64,000 nt of DNA from Symsagittifera roscoffensis (lineage: Eukaryota > Xenacoelomorpha > Acoela > Convolutidae), in assembly GCF_963678635.1 (NCBI RefSeq), contig NC_087067.1, forward strand, positions 37,208,686 through 37,272,685, read 5' to 3'. Below are positions 1 through 9,178 of the stretch, piece after piece; the first letter of the stretch is position 1, and every line of letters begins with the position of its first letter. Under the pieces are notes generated by a model. The model did not search any database and was not told where the DNA came from. It saw nothing but the letters and a program-made list of their open reading frames with translations. The translations under genes were made by a program, and so were the position numbers.

Positions 1-373
1 TCTATTGAGTCACTCTGAAAAAAAAAGAGATCAATTAATCTTCTTTTTTTAAGGAAGATCACTTATATGCAGTTGGTTAACAATAGTATAACCATAACAG
101 AGGCGAAACGAATCTTCGCACCACTTGTCATACTGAAAATGCATGTGAATCGAGAAAAATTTCAAGAAAGAACAAAAAACTAGATCTTTCAACCAGGTAA
201 AGAAATCAGAAGGTCAAAAGTATCATAGTAACCGAGGTTACAGTCATGAGTCCCTTCATCATGTATTCCAGTCAAAATCCTTGGAATCTTTTAGATATGG
301 AAGTGATAATGATAAAAGAAGATGACAAGTGTTTAAGTCCTTTTCAATTAAAATCGATACGGGCTACGTTTCT
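1..373. repeat. AT-rich flank downstream of LINE, with a dispersed segment
   Basis: No gene is seen here. The stretch lies just downstream of the minus-strand LINE and may be its 3' untranslated region. Bases 207-316, read on the minus strand, match 53704-53817 immediately upstream of PAF1 at roughly 88% by eye. Confidence 0.6.
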
Positions 374-1530
374 TCAATAAGAACACGCAACTCGACACGA
401 GATAATATAATATACAAGTGTTACAAGTAAAAAAACTTCGTCGAAAGTTATTTTGTCATTTATTGTTCCAAGTACGTAAGCGGCTTTCGCAATCTGTATT
501 GCCAGGGAGATTCTCTGTTTTAAAAAGCTGCCTGCTCTGGGTTCCGGGGCCGGCCGCGCCCTGAATTTCAAAAGCTAGCGGTTGAAAAAGATATCCATAA
601 TTTACAAGATCTTTATACTTGTCAATTTTTCGCTCTTCCGCTTTTTCAAAAAACAGTAAATTACCAATATACAAAAATATACAGACAGCAACATATTTAC
701 GGTTGAGATTGAAACAACGTATAACATAACAAACAAAAATTACAGGCTAAAAATAACAAGTTCAGAGATAAAAAAATGTCTTCGAGACAGTCTGACTCCT
801 TGAGTGTGCCGACAACCGAGGCAGCATTTCCAATTTGCAAAGCTATGGAAATTCTCTGCTTTAAAAACGAGGAAGCGCGGGGTTCGAAAGAAGTCTCAGC
901 CAGTCTTCTTCCTAAATCACGCAAGAAGATCTCGGTCTCGCTTCCACAAGCTCCCTGTTTTTCAAATGCCACTGGTTGAAAGGCGTAGCCGTCACGAATA
1001 AGAGGTCGTATTTGCGCGTTTTCAGAATTTCTGCTTCAGATACAGCTTTACCAGCAATTAAATGGGGATCAGAGATGCGAGATGGAGCTAATCCGTCAAC
1101 AACAGTAGCATCCCATAGGAGGGGGGAGCCACGAATCCATGGAGTCAGTGTCAAGCCATCCGGTCTTTTTGCATCGGTTCTACATAACCCAGGAGGTTCT
1201 AGGACTGAAGGAATGTGAATTGATCCAAGCGACTCTTTAATGATTTGATTTAGCATGGAATGTCTTGCAAATCAAATCTTCCAAGCGACTCTTCCGCTTC
1301 AGCGGCAGCCGTACCAGGGTTACAAACAGACCCGGCATTAGTCCTATAAGGAGCTAAGGAGTCTACTACCGTTATATCCCACAAGAGCTGCTTACCATCA
1401 GCCCATGGAACGAGCGTCAAACCGTCTGGTCGCTTCTGATCGGTCCTGTAGAGTAGTCGTGGTTCAAAAAACAGACGGAATGTGAGTAGATGATAGACTC
1501 TGCTTTATAAGGGCATTCAGGTTTGAATGC
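374..1530 (-). pseudogene. LINE restriction-like endonuclease region, duplicated
   Basis: Two tandem versions of the RLE core are visible on the minus strand. One lies in about 1290-1500 (a [11 protein letters not shown] segment followed by LLWDITVVD). The second is in 912-1256 ([11 protein letters not shown], then LLWDATVVD). Two matching C-terminal tails follow, at 697-972 and 374-674, both with an EPRA-SFLKQRIS motif and an AS/YV-GT ending. The RPD...D pattern matches the RLE nuclease of site-specific LINEs. An internal duplication of the C-terminus is unusual. Several frameshifts are present. Confidence 0.65.
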
Positions 1531-2401
1531 CTAGAGAATCTCCCTGCACTTTTGAGGCAAGAAAGACCATGCCAACCATCCTCGGTAACGTCTTTTTCCG
1601 CACACGCATTTATGCCGTTCGCATATTTTCGATCCTAATCGAAGTCCTATCGCAATTCTGAGTTGTTGGTTCGACAGTTTTAACCTTAAATTTTTGCACG
1701 GGATGACGTTCAACCATTGGGAGCCAAATCTATCTTGGAACGCGTTGAACCTTTTTACGTCCGTTGGCTGTCAAACTTTTTTGGATTTCATTTTCCAGGG
1801 CCATTTCAATTTTTCCAAGGTCAAACCACCGTTTAAGCGCATCATCATAGGTTCCATTCACATGCTCCAAACCAAAGATTTCGCTCAAGGCATCTTTTGC
1901 TCCTACTGCTGAGGCTAAGAAAGCGGGTAAAGCGAGTAGACGAGCGGAAGCAACGCCCAAGCCACCTTTGGCTGCCGGGAAAACTGCTTGTAAAAACTGG
2001 TTATCATCCATTTTCACGTTAGTGACCTTGCATAACGAATTTCTTAGTAATTTATCGTAGCGTTCCAAAAAATCAAGGGCTCGTACGCAAAAAATATAGG
2101 AGTTTTGGCATGCTAAAGCAATTTTTCAGGAGGTAAAAACCATAATGGGCGTCTAGTTTGTCAATGACATCGAGATTTTTTCAAGCTCTTTAACTTTTTT
2201 GTCGAGCAATTCTTTTCGGCAAAGTTCGCCGATTGGAGATCCTAAAATGAATTCTTCTTTTGTTTTTATTTTTATTTTGGGGCATATTTTTCGAAATTGT
2301 GTTAAAATTGAATTATACTGTGTACTGGTAGTCGGTCCCAAAAAACAAAGTTCACACTTCTCAGTGTTTAAGCTCAGGCCGTAAATTTGTTCCGATTTCA
2401 A
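1531..2401 (-). pseudogene. LINE RT thumb/linker and Cys-His motif
   Basis: Three short frames (2153-2401, 1730-2068, 1531-1713) continue the LINE protein. They contain GLSLNTEKCE after motif C, then a GGLGVASARLLALPAFLAS stretch typical of the thumb/linker. Last comes a Cys/His cluster (ICERHKCVCGK) of the kind that precedes the RLE domain. All are separated by frameshifts. A segment homologous to 2160-2400 has been transplanted into the Penelope-like element at 44600-44870. Confidence 0.7.
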
Positions 2402-2668
2402 AATGTTTTTAAGGTCCCGGAGTCCTACCTTATAGTCGTTGGCTAAATTCCCATCATCTAAAAATCAGATGTTAATTTTCGACTCCAACTGTTTGACTAG
2501 TGTATGAATTGTTTCCGCAAAAAGGGGTGGGGCTTCAGAATCACCTTGCTGAGTTCCGTCTTCTGACATTATGACAGAGCTTCCGTAAAAAAGGTAACTA
2601 GGTTTACCATACGCGCAGTGGGTGTAATTATACAATTCGGGGCGATTTGAATAAACATGATTCAGCAT
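2402..2668 (-). pseudogene. LINE RT motifs B and C
   Basis: The frame 2465-2668 holds motif B (GTQQGDSEAPPLF). Directly after a stop codon the same frame continues with FLDDGNLA, the motif C box carrying the paired catalytic aspartates. The in-frame TGA sits where a tryptophan codon would be expected, a simple point mutation. The next frame starts within the same domain. Confidence 0.75.
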
Positions 2669-2680
2669 TGCTTCTCTGTT

Positions 2681-3478
2681 TTAAGAGTTAAAGGCATTCT
2701 TAAAAACTAATTTTAAAAGAACAGTGCATTTTGGATTGTCGTCGCGTTCAATTAGGTTTCGAAACGAGTGCGCAGCTATTTCTGCTCCTCGTTTGGTACC
2801 GCATCCTACCTGTACGTTTCCGAAAAAATTTTGTCGCTCGGACAGGGCCTTGCTTCCAGCGCATTTAGACGCGATACGTCTCAGCGTGCTGCCCATGGCA
2901 ATCGGTCTCAACCCTCCGTCTATCTTTATGAGGGCGATAAGCTTTGCGCCAAAAAAGAAGGGTCTTAGTGGTTCGGGTATTTTGCCATCTCCAATGAGGT
3001 TTATCAGCTTAGTAAGCGATTTCAGAAAAATAAGTCCTGCACTGCCATTCGACTTACTAACAAGATCTTTAAAAATTTGAGGAACTATTTTATCAGGACC
3101 TGCTGCTGATCCGTTTGGAAAGGACATTATCGCTTTGTATAGGTCGAAATCGGTTACGAAAAAACTATCCAACTTTTCTGGATTTGGAGCTGCAAATTTG
3201 GCTCGCTGCGGGTGCTTAGACAACACTTTTTGATAGTTATCAGTTGAAAAAGGAGCTATTTTGTCATCCGAAGCAGCGTGCCTTATTCGTCCCTTTACAT
3301 TTCCTTCATCGAGCTTACTACTTATTAACTTTATTCTCTGCTCGAGGTCACTCAGAGGCGGGCTTGAAACTTGGGGATGGGGTTTTGGAAGTGACACGTC
3401 ATTTGCTCGAATTTTTTTATTTATCAAAGAACTCATGCTTGTGGTCTGTTTGCGTCCACTTCTTTTCGGTTGCTCCAA
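2681..3478 (-). pseudogene. LINE reverse transcriptase, N-terminal half
   Basis: This 265-codon frame carries non-LTR RT motifs in order: a GSAAGPDKI segment (motif 1), a GLRPIAMGS segment (motif 2a), a QVGCGTKRGAE segment, and motif A at the C-terminal end reading LKLVFKNAFNS. The usual catalytic aspartate of motif A (LKLD in the family) is valine here, so polymerisation would be lost. The frame ends right after motif A, and motif B continues in the next frame downstream. Confidence 0.8.
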
Positions 3479-3864
3479 AAAAAAACAAGAACGACGTTAA
3501 AAAAAATTAGCCATTTTGTAACATCTTCTACATTGTAGACAATGTCATTTATTTTGTCCGACAGACTTTCCGCCAAGGGAACACGCGAGTCTTTTGGTAC
3601 TCTCTTGAGTACTCGGACATTTGAGATGGCTGTATTAACATAATTGTCTAGCACTAAATCATTACCTATTGTTGCTTTATTAACAGATTTTACATCAACG
3701 CATAAAGGACACTGAAACCATTGGGTTTTCTTAGAGTCGCTAAGAGAAATATTTACATAACTGATATGATACCAACTAGAACAACAATCACATCTAATCC
3801 AATTTATCAGTCCTGAAGGTTTTAAGCAATCTTTGCTTGTACACTCTTTGTTGTTTTTCCTCAT
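3433..3864 (-). pseudogene. LINE N-terminal PHD-like zinc finger fragment
   Basis: A 143-codon frame begins with a cluster of paired cysteines and a WYH motif followed by WFQCPLC. This spacing is typical of PHD/RING-like fingers found at the N-terminus of some LINE proteins. Residues about 8-56 hold the finger and the rest is a linker into the RT frame, which overlaps at 3478. In LINEs such fingers are thought to bind nucleic acid or chromatin, but the role here is inferred. The next frame (2681-3478) overlaps it, so the two were probably one protein before a frameshift. Confidence 0.7.
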
Positions 3865-4302
3865 CTTAACGCAGCATAAAGGTAAAAAAAGGATTTTGAC
3901 TGCACTTTAGGGGACTGAACTAACCCATGATAAGCGGTTAGTGGGAATTTTACAAATCAGCAAATAAAAAAAAGACAACTTAATTAATTTAAATTTTAAA
4001 ATCGAATTATAAAAATCAAAAACAAGGAACAATCTCACCCGAGCTCAGTAGGTCCAGCGGCTCACCACCAGACTCCTCAAGCCAGTTCCAGTTTCCCACC
4101 TCCCCACAGAAAACCACTTGACAGACTTGTCTCTAAAATCCCTCAGAGGGCGCTCCACATACAGGCACAAACATCAAACATAACAAATCTAATTAATAAG
4201 TTCATCTTAACAATTAGGCTAAAAGCATTTTAACTAGGCTAAAAGCAATGTTTAAATCATTTTAACTCCTCAATTAAAATGCTTTAAGCCTCTAAAATTA
4301 AT
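3865..4302. other. no gene; probable LINE 5' leader and AT-rich repeats
   Basis: This lies upstream of the LINE finger frame. A short motif at 4266-4308 recurs at about 4790-4830. No coding potential was recognised. Confidence 0.5.
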
Positions 4303-4592
4303 TAAACAGGAAGGACGAGATTAGCGAAGTGCTGTATACTAGGTTGAGATCAATGGTGGCACAGCCGGCTAGGCTGTATAGATTAGCAAAAGTACATAAA
4401 CAATGCACACCACTTCCTACCGTCCTTTCTTTACCTGGTAGCTCATATGACAACCTAAATAAAAAATTGGCAAAGTACTTTGATGAAATTGAGGGGGCAA
4501 ACATAGAAACGAACATTCAAACTGGCAGGGAGATCTTGGAGAAAACTGAATGGAATCTGATGAGAGTATAATCTCCCTTGATGTAAAGAGCT
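4303..4592 (+). pseudogene. Penelope-like element X, RT N-terminal part, copy 1
   Basis: The translation shows DEIS, then QPARLYRLAKVHK and PLPTVLSLPGSSYDNLNK, the finger motifs of Penelope-like RTs, and ends with LDVKSL. The reading is broken by a stop at 4571. The element resumes at 6655 with VKSLYTN, so the 2.06 kb between is a later insertion (PLE Y). Confidence 0.75.
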
Positions 4593-4621
4593 TGAAAAAT
4601 TTTTTGCTAAAAAGTAAAATT

Positions 4622-4655
4622 TCAAACGTTTTCGCAATGTGCATCGTCAGGATTT
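4622..4655 (-). ncRNA. hammerhead-ribozyme-like motif (PLE Y tail)
   Basis: Read on the minus strand, a CTGACGA core box is followed by a short GCA/TGC hairpin, then GAAA and a palindromic AACGTT followed by T. This is the CUGANGA...GAAA layout of minimal type I hammerheads known from Penelope-like elements, where the short palindrome can form stem III as a dimer. One extra U lies between the core box and stem II, so activity is uncertain. The same motif occurs at 36833-36868, and a relative is at 41503-41540. Confidence 0.5.
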
Positions 4656-4904
4656 TCACAATAAACTAATCTAAATGACGATAATACATCAACTTTCATA
4701 TGTTACTTACAATAATTCACATACATTTTGGTTCTAAACCATCATGTCAAAAAATTAGCCATTCACAGTTGACCTCAAAATTACTATTAAAATTAAAATG
4801 CTTTAAATCTCTAAAATTAATTAAACAGTTTCAAATTAACTAGTCTGGAAGTTTCTGGATCATAATTTCATTTTAGACATGTACGTTTTAAATGAAAAAC
4901 CAAA

Positions 4905-5711
4905 AATTTTTTGGGACTAAGTTTTCAGTGTTAAGTCGCTGCTCCTAAACTCATCGCGAATGTTCAAGCCCGGTTTCTCTTTTCTGATATGTTTTGCCTC
5001 TAGTGTTAATAATTTTGTTTGGTTGTTTGACCCATATATAATTTCCTAACTAAGATCTGCGCTATTTCCCTCAAGTTGTCATTGCTGAAGGTGGACGCCT
5101 ACCAGTGAGTCTGCTGTCTTATGTTCCTCAATTCTAGTGGTCAAATGTCGATTAAATTGTCCGACATGGGAGGAAGTGCATCCACAACATGACAGTTTAT
5201 AAACCACTCTTGACTTGAGAACATTAGAAAAAGCTGACTTCAGTTATGGTAAACATTATTCTAGTTTTCTTGTGGTGAAAACCACTTGAACGTTAGTTAG
5301 TTTTTGTAACCTGTTAGCAACATATTGGCTTTGGTAACTTCTATATTGCACCATCAGCATTGGGTGCTTCACATCCTTTGGTGATTGAGTTGACAAACTC
5401 CTCTCACTATACAGGGACTCGCCCTTACCCTCGATGCTTTTGCACAGGGCATCTGAAGCCACCTTTGCGGTTCATTTTTCAGGGTACTGACTTGTCAGCC
5501 ATTGCGTCCTATTAGTTTCCATAGCCTTATCAATTTGCTCCCAGCGAGATGTACTCCTAAAAACCCTGGGTACATTGCCTTGGATAACACTACGCTTATA
5601 CTGAGTTGGGACGTAGCTTCTATAGCTCAATATAGTCCCTGCATCTGTTGGTTTTTGATACCAACTGCAAGTTACACACCTACCCTGCGATACATTTATG
5701 TTCAAAACCAT
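4905..5711 (-). pseudogene. PLE Y: RT C-terminus, linker and GIY-YIG endonuclease
   Basis: Frame 5472-5711 carries WYQKPTDAGTIL and VFRSTSRWEQ, typical of the PLE region after the RT palm. Frame 5256-5462 is the linker ending VVFTTRKLE. The next stretch reads VVYKLSC-GC then a degraded YVGQ motif and TTRIEEHK, the CCHH-GIY-YIG endonuclease of Penelope-like elements that nicks target DNA. The tyrosine of the YVGQ motif is replaced by histidine and stop codons occur, so the nuclease is inactive. Confidence 0.75.
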
Positions 5712-5719
5712 TTAGGTTA

Positions 5720-6654
5720 AGCTTCTCATACGAGCTGCCTGGAAGTGGTAGTCATATGGGTGTCTCAGCCTTTTGTACCTTAGCTAAACCGTACAAACGG
5801 GCGGGTTGCCCCCCTGTTGACCTCATCTTAGATTATAATTGATCACTTATCTCGTCTTTTTTGTTCATGGCTAGTAATTCTTTGTTAAGTTCCTTCTCAA
5901 TTTTCAGTTTAACCTCATCAGTGTTTGCATCTTTTTTCAAAAACTGAGAAAATTGCAACAAGGATTCCAGCTTTGTTTCATATTTTTGTTTCCCCATTAT
6001 GCAAAACCAACCCCCTTATCAAAAGCCAAAGCCAGCTACCCATTAACTTTGAGATATTTCCTCGTTTTTTCAACAGGTTTGTCTCTTGGGGTTTGCCAGA
6101 AGTTTCACCAGATGTTTTTTGATTTTTCAATTGTGAGATGAAAATGTCGATATCAGCCAAAAAGTGCGTTTCGTTACAATTTTCTCTAATGGGATGCGTC
6201 GAGCCTATTGATAGCACTTCATATACCCATCAAGGCAAATCAATATTATCAAGCACCTTAATTGATTGCCCATTTCTCCCCCCAAGAGGTTTATCTTGTC
6301 TCTCGGACAGCTTTTCTTACTTTTTTCCATGGTTTTTTGATGTTGTCTTTAAACTTGCCTCATTTTGACACCAAACGAAGGGGAAAATGGATGCCCACGA
6401 CTGTTCGTCGATTTCTTTTTGCACCAGTGATCGTGCTTTCATTAGCTTCTCCTCGTACCTTTTCCTGTCCCTATTTGCCCTAGAAGTTTCAGTCCTTATT
6501 AGTTATAATTGAAAATTATGCACAGCTCGGTCCGAAAAAACATCGTTCTCGGGGACCCTAAACTTCAAAAAGTCCGTTGTTAGACCGTTTTTCATATACT
6601 TTCTCAGAGACTTCAATCTTTGTACAGATACTTGCAATTTCTGAAAGAGTTTTT
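5720..6654 (-). pseudogene. PLE Y: N-terminal domain and RT finger
   Basis: The minus-strand translation, broken by many stops, aligns with the N-terminal part of the better-preserved element at 42700-43600. Shared motifs include IMRKQ/YETKLES, MNK-DEISDQL and QPARLYGLAK. The RT core that should follow is missing: the finger runs straight into the RT C-terminal segment near 5715. Confidence 0.65.
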
Positions 6655-7156
6655 AATAGTAAAGAGTTTATACACTAATTTCCCGCTCAAGGAAGCGGTT
6701 GAAATAGCCCTGAGGAGAATATATGAGCAAGTCAACCCTCCGGAAACATCTCGCAAGACTATGAAAAAATTATTGAATATGGCAATGAGTAAGGTACACT
6801 TTAAATGCAACGGTTTGTGGTATGTACAAAAAGACGGTTTAGCAATGGACGCCTCCCTTGCAGTAATACTGGCCAAGTTTTGGCTCAAAGAATACGAACC
6901 TGTATTAAAGAAAGAAGTACCAAAAATGACTGTGCTAATTGATGGTAACAAGGAGGTCTGCCCTGGATGTCAGAAAAAGGTGACATATTGGACTAAAGGG
7001 GTAGAATGCGAAGCTTGTTTGAATTGGTACCACTTAGGATGTGGTAACATATCGGAAGCTGAAAACGCAGACATCGCTGAAACAGTATGGCATTATTTGC
7101 TTGCAAAAAACAACAGGAAGCAGATCAGGCTGAGATTGGTGTTAAATTTTTTCTAA
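6655..7156 (+). pseudogene. PLE X RT core with inserted PHD-like finger, copy 1
   Basis: After VKSLYTNFPLKEAVE the frame carries the Penelope RT palm (FKCNGLWYVQKDGLAMDASLAVILA), where the usual MG of the catalytic neighbourhood is MD. A Cys-rich segment follows (CPGC...CEACLNWYHLGC...VWH), which looks like a PHD finger. The YVDD-type box appears after this finger, in the overlapping frame 7087-7725. A frameshift near 7090 separates them and hides the last zinc ligand pair. PLE Z (43978-44200) shows a similar finger in the same place, so it is a family trait and not a local accident. Confidence 0.75.
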
Positions 7157-7725
7157 GACGTGTGGACGACACAGTTAGAACTGTCAAGGGTGATCCAGGG
7201 TTAATTCTCGAGGCTGTCAATAATTTGCATCGAAACTTGCAGTTCACCATGGAAGAACTCGATAGTAACGGTAATTTGGCCTTTTTGGATTTAAATGTCA
7301 ACGTGGACTCAGGAAAAAAGGTTTTCAGAAGTACCTCAACCTGGGAAACTTTTGACCAGGCATTGGAAAAAAATCAAAAACAATGGATTAAAAATCAATA
7401 TCCGAAAAATTGGTCGGACAGGGTAGTGTTTGAAACTCTTAACAAGATCATTGAGGGACGTTTTAATCTTGACACATGTGCAAAGGGTGGTTACACACAC
7501 ATCAGACACAATGAAATTAGAGACACATTCGCCAACCTAATGAACGAGGTTTGCCATAACGTCGAGATTGAGCCGAAACTTCAGCCGTTGCAAGGCGAAA
7601 GCTTTGTCAACAATTCAACCACAACTAAAGATGAGGCACGACTTGACATTAAGGCAAACGGACTCTGGGGTTCACGATTCAGCCGCGCTTTCTTTGATGT
7701 GAAAATTTTCAACCCCCATGCTTAA
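7087..7725 (+). pseudogene. PLE X RT C-terminus fused in frame to LINE-type RLE domain, copy 1
   Basis: The 212-codon frame begins with the RT catalytic box (FLRRVDDTVRTVK) and continues through NLAFLDLNVNV and VFRSTSTWETF, standard PLE RT C-terminus. It then changes without interruption, after about residue 125, into CAKGGYTHIRHNEIRD, EPKLQPLQGE, ARLDIKANGLWG and FFDVKIFNPHA. These are hallmarks of the C-terminal restriction-like endonuclease region of a LINE. No GIY-YIG follows. The fused frame is open across the junction in both copies of the 9.18-kb unit. Confidence 0.75.
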
Positions 7726-8073
7726 ACATCGCAAAAACTGCATAAGGATGCATACAAATACCACGAAACGCTGAAGAACTCCAAATATCAGCAAAGAATT
7801 TTAAACGTAGAGCAGAGTAGCTTCTGCCCGCTAATTTTTGGATGCACCGGTGGCGCTGCTCCAACAGCCACGCGGACGATGCAGCGATGGGCCGAAAAAC
7901 TAAGTGAAAAAAGACAAAGCTATCCAGAATCTATAAACTACATAAGAACTAAAATAAGCTTCGCGCTCCTGAGGAGCTCTATACTTTGTATAAGGGGGTG
8001 CAGATCGCTACGCAAAGTTCAATTTATCGACAACTCCATAAGCGCTATTGTAGAGGAAGGACGGCTAAGATAA
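7726..8073 (+). pseudogene. C-terminal part of the LINE-type nuclease tail, copy 1
   Basis: After one stop at 7725 the same domain goes on (AYKYHETLKNSKYQQRILNVE, then FGCTGGAAPTATRTMQRWAEKLSEKR). It ends in the frame 7879-8073 with KISFALLRSSILCIRGCRSLRK and a natural stop. This conserved tail is found at the end of RLE-bearing LINE proteins. The only interruption is the single stop. Confidence 0.7.
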
Positions 8074-9178
8074 ATTAACATTACGACGATGCATTTAATG
8101 CTGATTTATGACTTCATTGCTGATATATATGCATTTTTATATCGCTGGTATGGCCCTATCCAGCTTGTGCACTTACCGTTACTAAACGGAAGGGCCCCTT
8201 TTGTAATTTAGTTTTTTAAAAAGTTTTATTCGCGAGTTAGGTTGAAGAAAGGTAGCTTTATGTTTCACTTCTAGCTAGCAACTACTTACACTAAACTCGC
8301 GGGTGTAAACAGTTCTCGATCAGCAAAATACACCAAAAAAAAACAAATCGAAAACAATTTTATTTGAAGCCAAGCAAAATTTGTTCACAAACAATATCCG
8401 TTGAGAGGAGAAAAACAAAAATAAAAAAGTCTAGCACTCGCAAAAAGGGGAGCTTTAAAATTCCGAGAAAAGAAAGGAAAATGAAATGAAGTAAATGGAA
8501 CTTGAAAACCTAATGGGATTGGCAGCCTACAAGATTCGAATCACTGACCTGTGGGTTATCAAGTTACGACAGTAGTTAGTTGACCTTGCACTTATGGTCA
8601 TTACCAGGTCCTCTAATAAAGCGGATATACAGAAAAAACTAAATCGTTCGCCAGCGAAATTGAACGCACAATGATCACTAATTTATACAATTTAGGTTGG
8701 AAAAAGTCAATTCCTATTATAACGAGCGTTTTCCTGGAATACAGATCAAAAACTTAAAACATTACTCCAAATTCGAACCTATGTCTGCTATCTTACTGTC
8801 CTCTCTTGGTTGTTTTTAAAGCTAAGCTCTTAATTCTTTTATTTAAGATGAGATTCCAGTAAAAAAACCACGCATTATGCGCAACCCATGCAGTACAATC
8901 GGTAAAAAAACAGAAGTCGAAAAAAAGTTACACGAGAAAACCGTTGCTTAACTCAGGCGAATATCCACATACTTACTCACTGAAGACGGAAGTTACTCAC
9001 TCAATAGGGAAGAACTTTCTGCATAACTCTTTTACTCGAGGTTTATCTTCAGTATCCAGGAATTTCAGTTGAATTCCTATTTTGATTGCTCTTTGTCCGG
9101 CTAGTTTCCGAGTCGCTTCCACTGCATTCATGGTGGCCACATGACGATTAAATAACCTTTTTGGTTCCCAGAGGAAAT
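8074..9178. other. no gene; LINE-like 3' flank and unit-specific AT-rich DNA
   Basis: AT-rich sequence without coding potential. Bases 8520-8590 hold a tRNA-like relic on the minus strand. From 8591 to 9178 the sequence is found only in copy 1. Confidence 0.5.
8520..8600 (-). repeat. degenerate tRNA-like/SINE relic
   Basis: On the minus strand a GATTCGAATC box resembling an internal B box is followed by a GGCTGCCA 3' end. It is preceded by a TTGATAACCCACAGGTC stretch like an anticodon arm. The 5' acceptor strand and A box do not match, so it is not a functional tRNA. The duplicate of this segment ends at 40801, where copy 2 of the unit breaks. Confidence 0.4.

Larger units (their letters stand above)
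374..3864 (-). pseudogene. decayed LINE (PHD-like finger, RT, restriction-like endonuclease), copy 1
   Basis: Reading leftward on the minus strand, successive broken frames encode an N-terminal Cys/His finger, a non-LTR reverse transcriptase, a thumb/linker, a Cys-rich motif and a restriction-like endonuclease (RLE) with an (R)PD-X(n)-D signature. The order matches RLE-type LINEs, in which the single protein reverse-transcribes the element RNA at a nick made by the RLE domain. It is disrupted by several frameshifts and stops, including one just before the FLDDG catalytic box, and a motif A aspartate is replaced. The element is therefore dead in this copy. The family name was not determined. 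Confidence 0.8.
4593..6654 (-). mobile_element. Penelope-like element Y nested in element X
   Basis: On the minus strand the order is N-terminal PLE domain (6654 to about 5850), RT finger (QPARLYGLAK), an internal deletion of the RT core near 5712-5720, RT C-terminal part (5472-5711), linker (5256-5462), GIY-YIG endonuclease (about 4905-5260) and a 3' tail with a hammerhead-like motif (4622-4655). The host element is interrupted exactly at its VKSL/YTN codons. An approximately 11-bp near-duplicate (GTAAAGAG followed by CTT or TTT) flanks the insert, consistent with a target-site duplication. Stops in the N-terminal and GIY-YIG parts show it is dead. Confidence 0.7.
1..9178. repeat. 9.18-kb tandem unit, copy 1
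   Basis: Positions 1-8590 align almost base for base with 9179-10500 followed by 33534-40801, once the LTR element at 10501-33533 is removed. The offset is 9178 bp, rising to about 32212 after the insertion. The first few hundred bases show a handful of substitutions per copy (roughly 1%). The stretch 8591-9178 belongs to copy 1 only, because copy 2 is cut at 40801 by a Penelope-like element. The unit is a mosaic of LINE and Penelope-like pieces, described separately. It is either a recent segmental duplication or part of a longer array running off the left edge. Confidence 0.9.
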
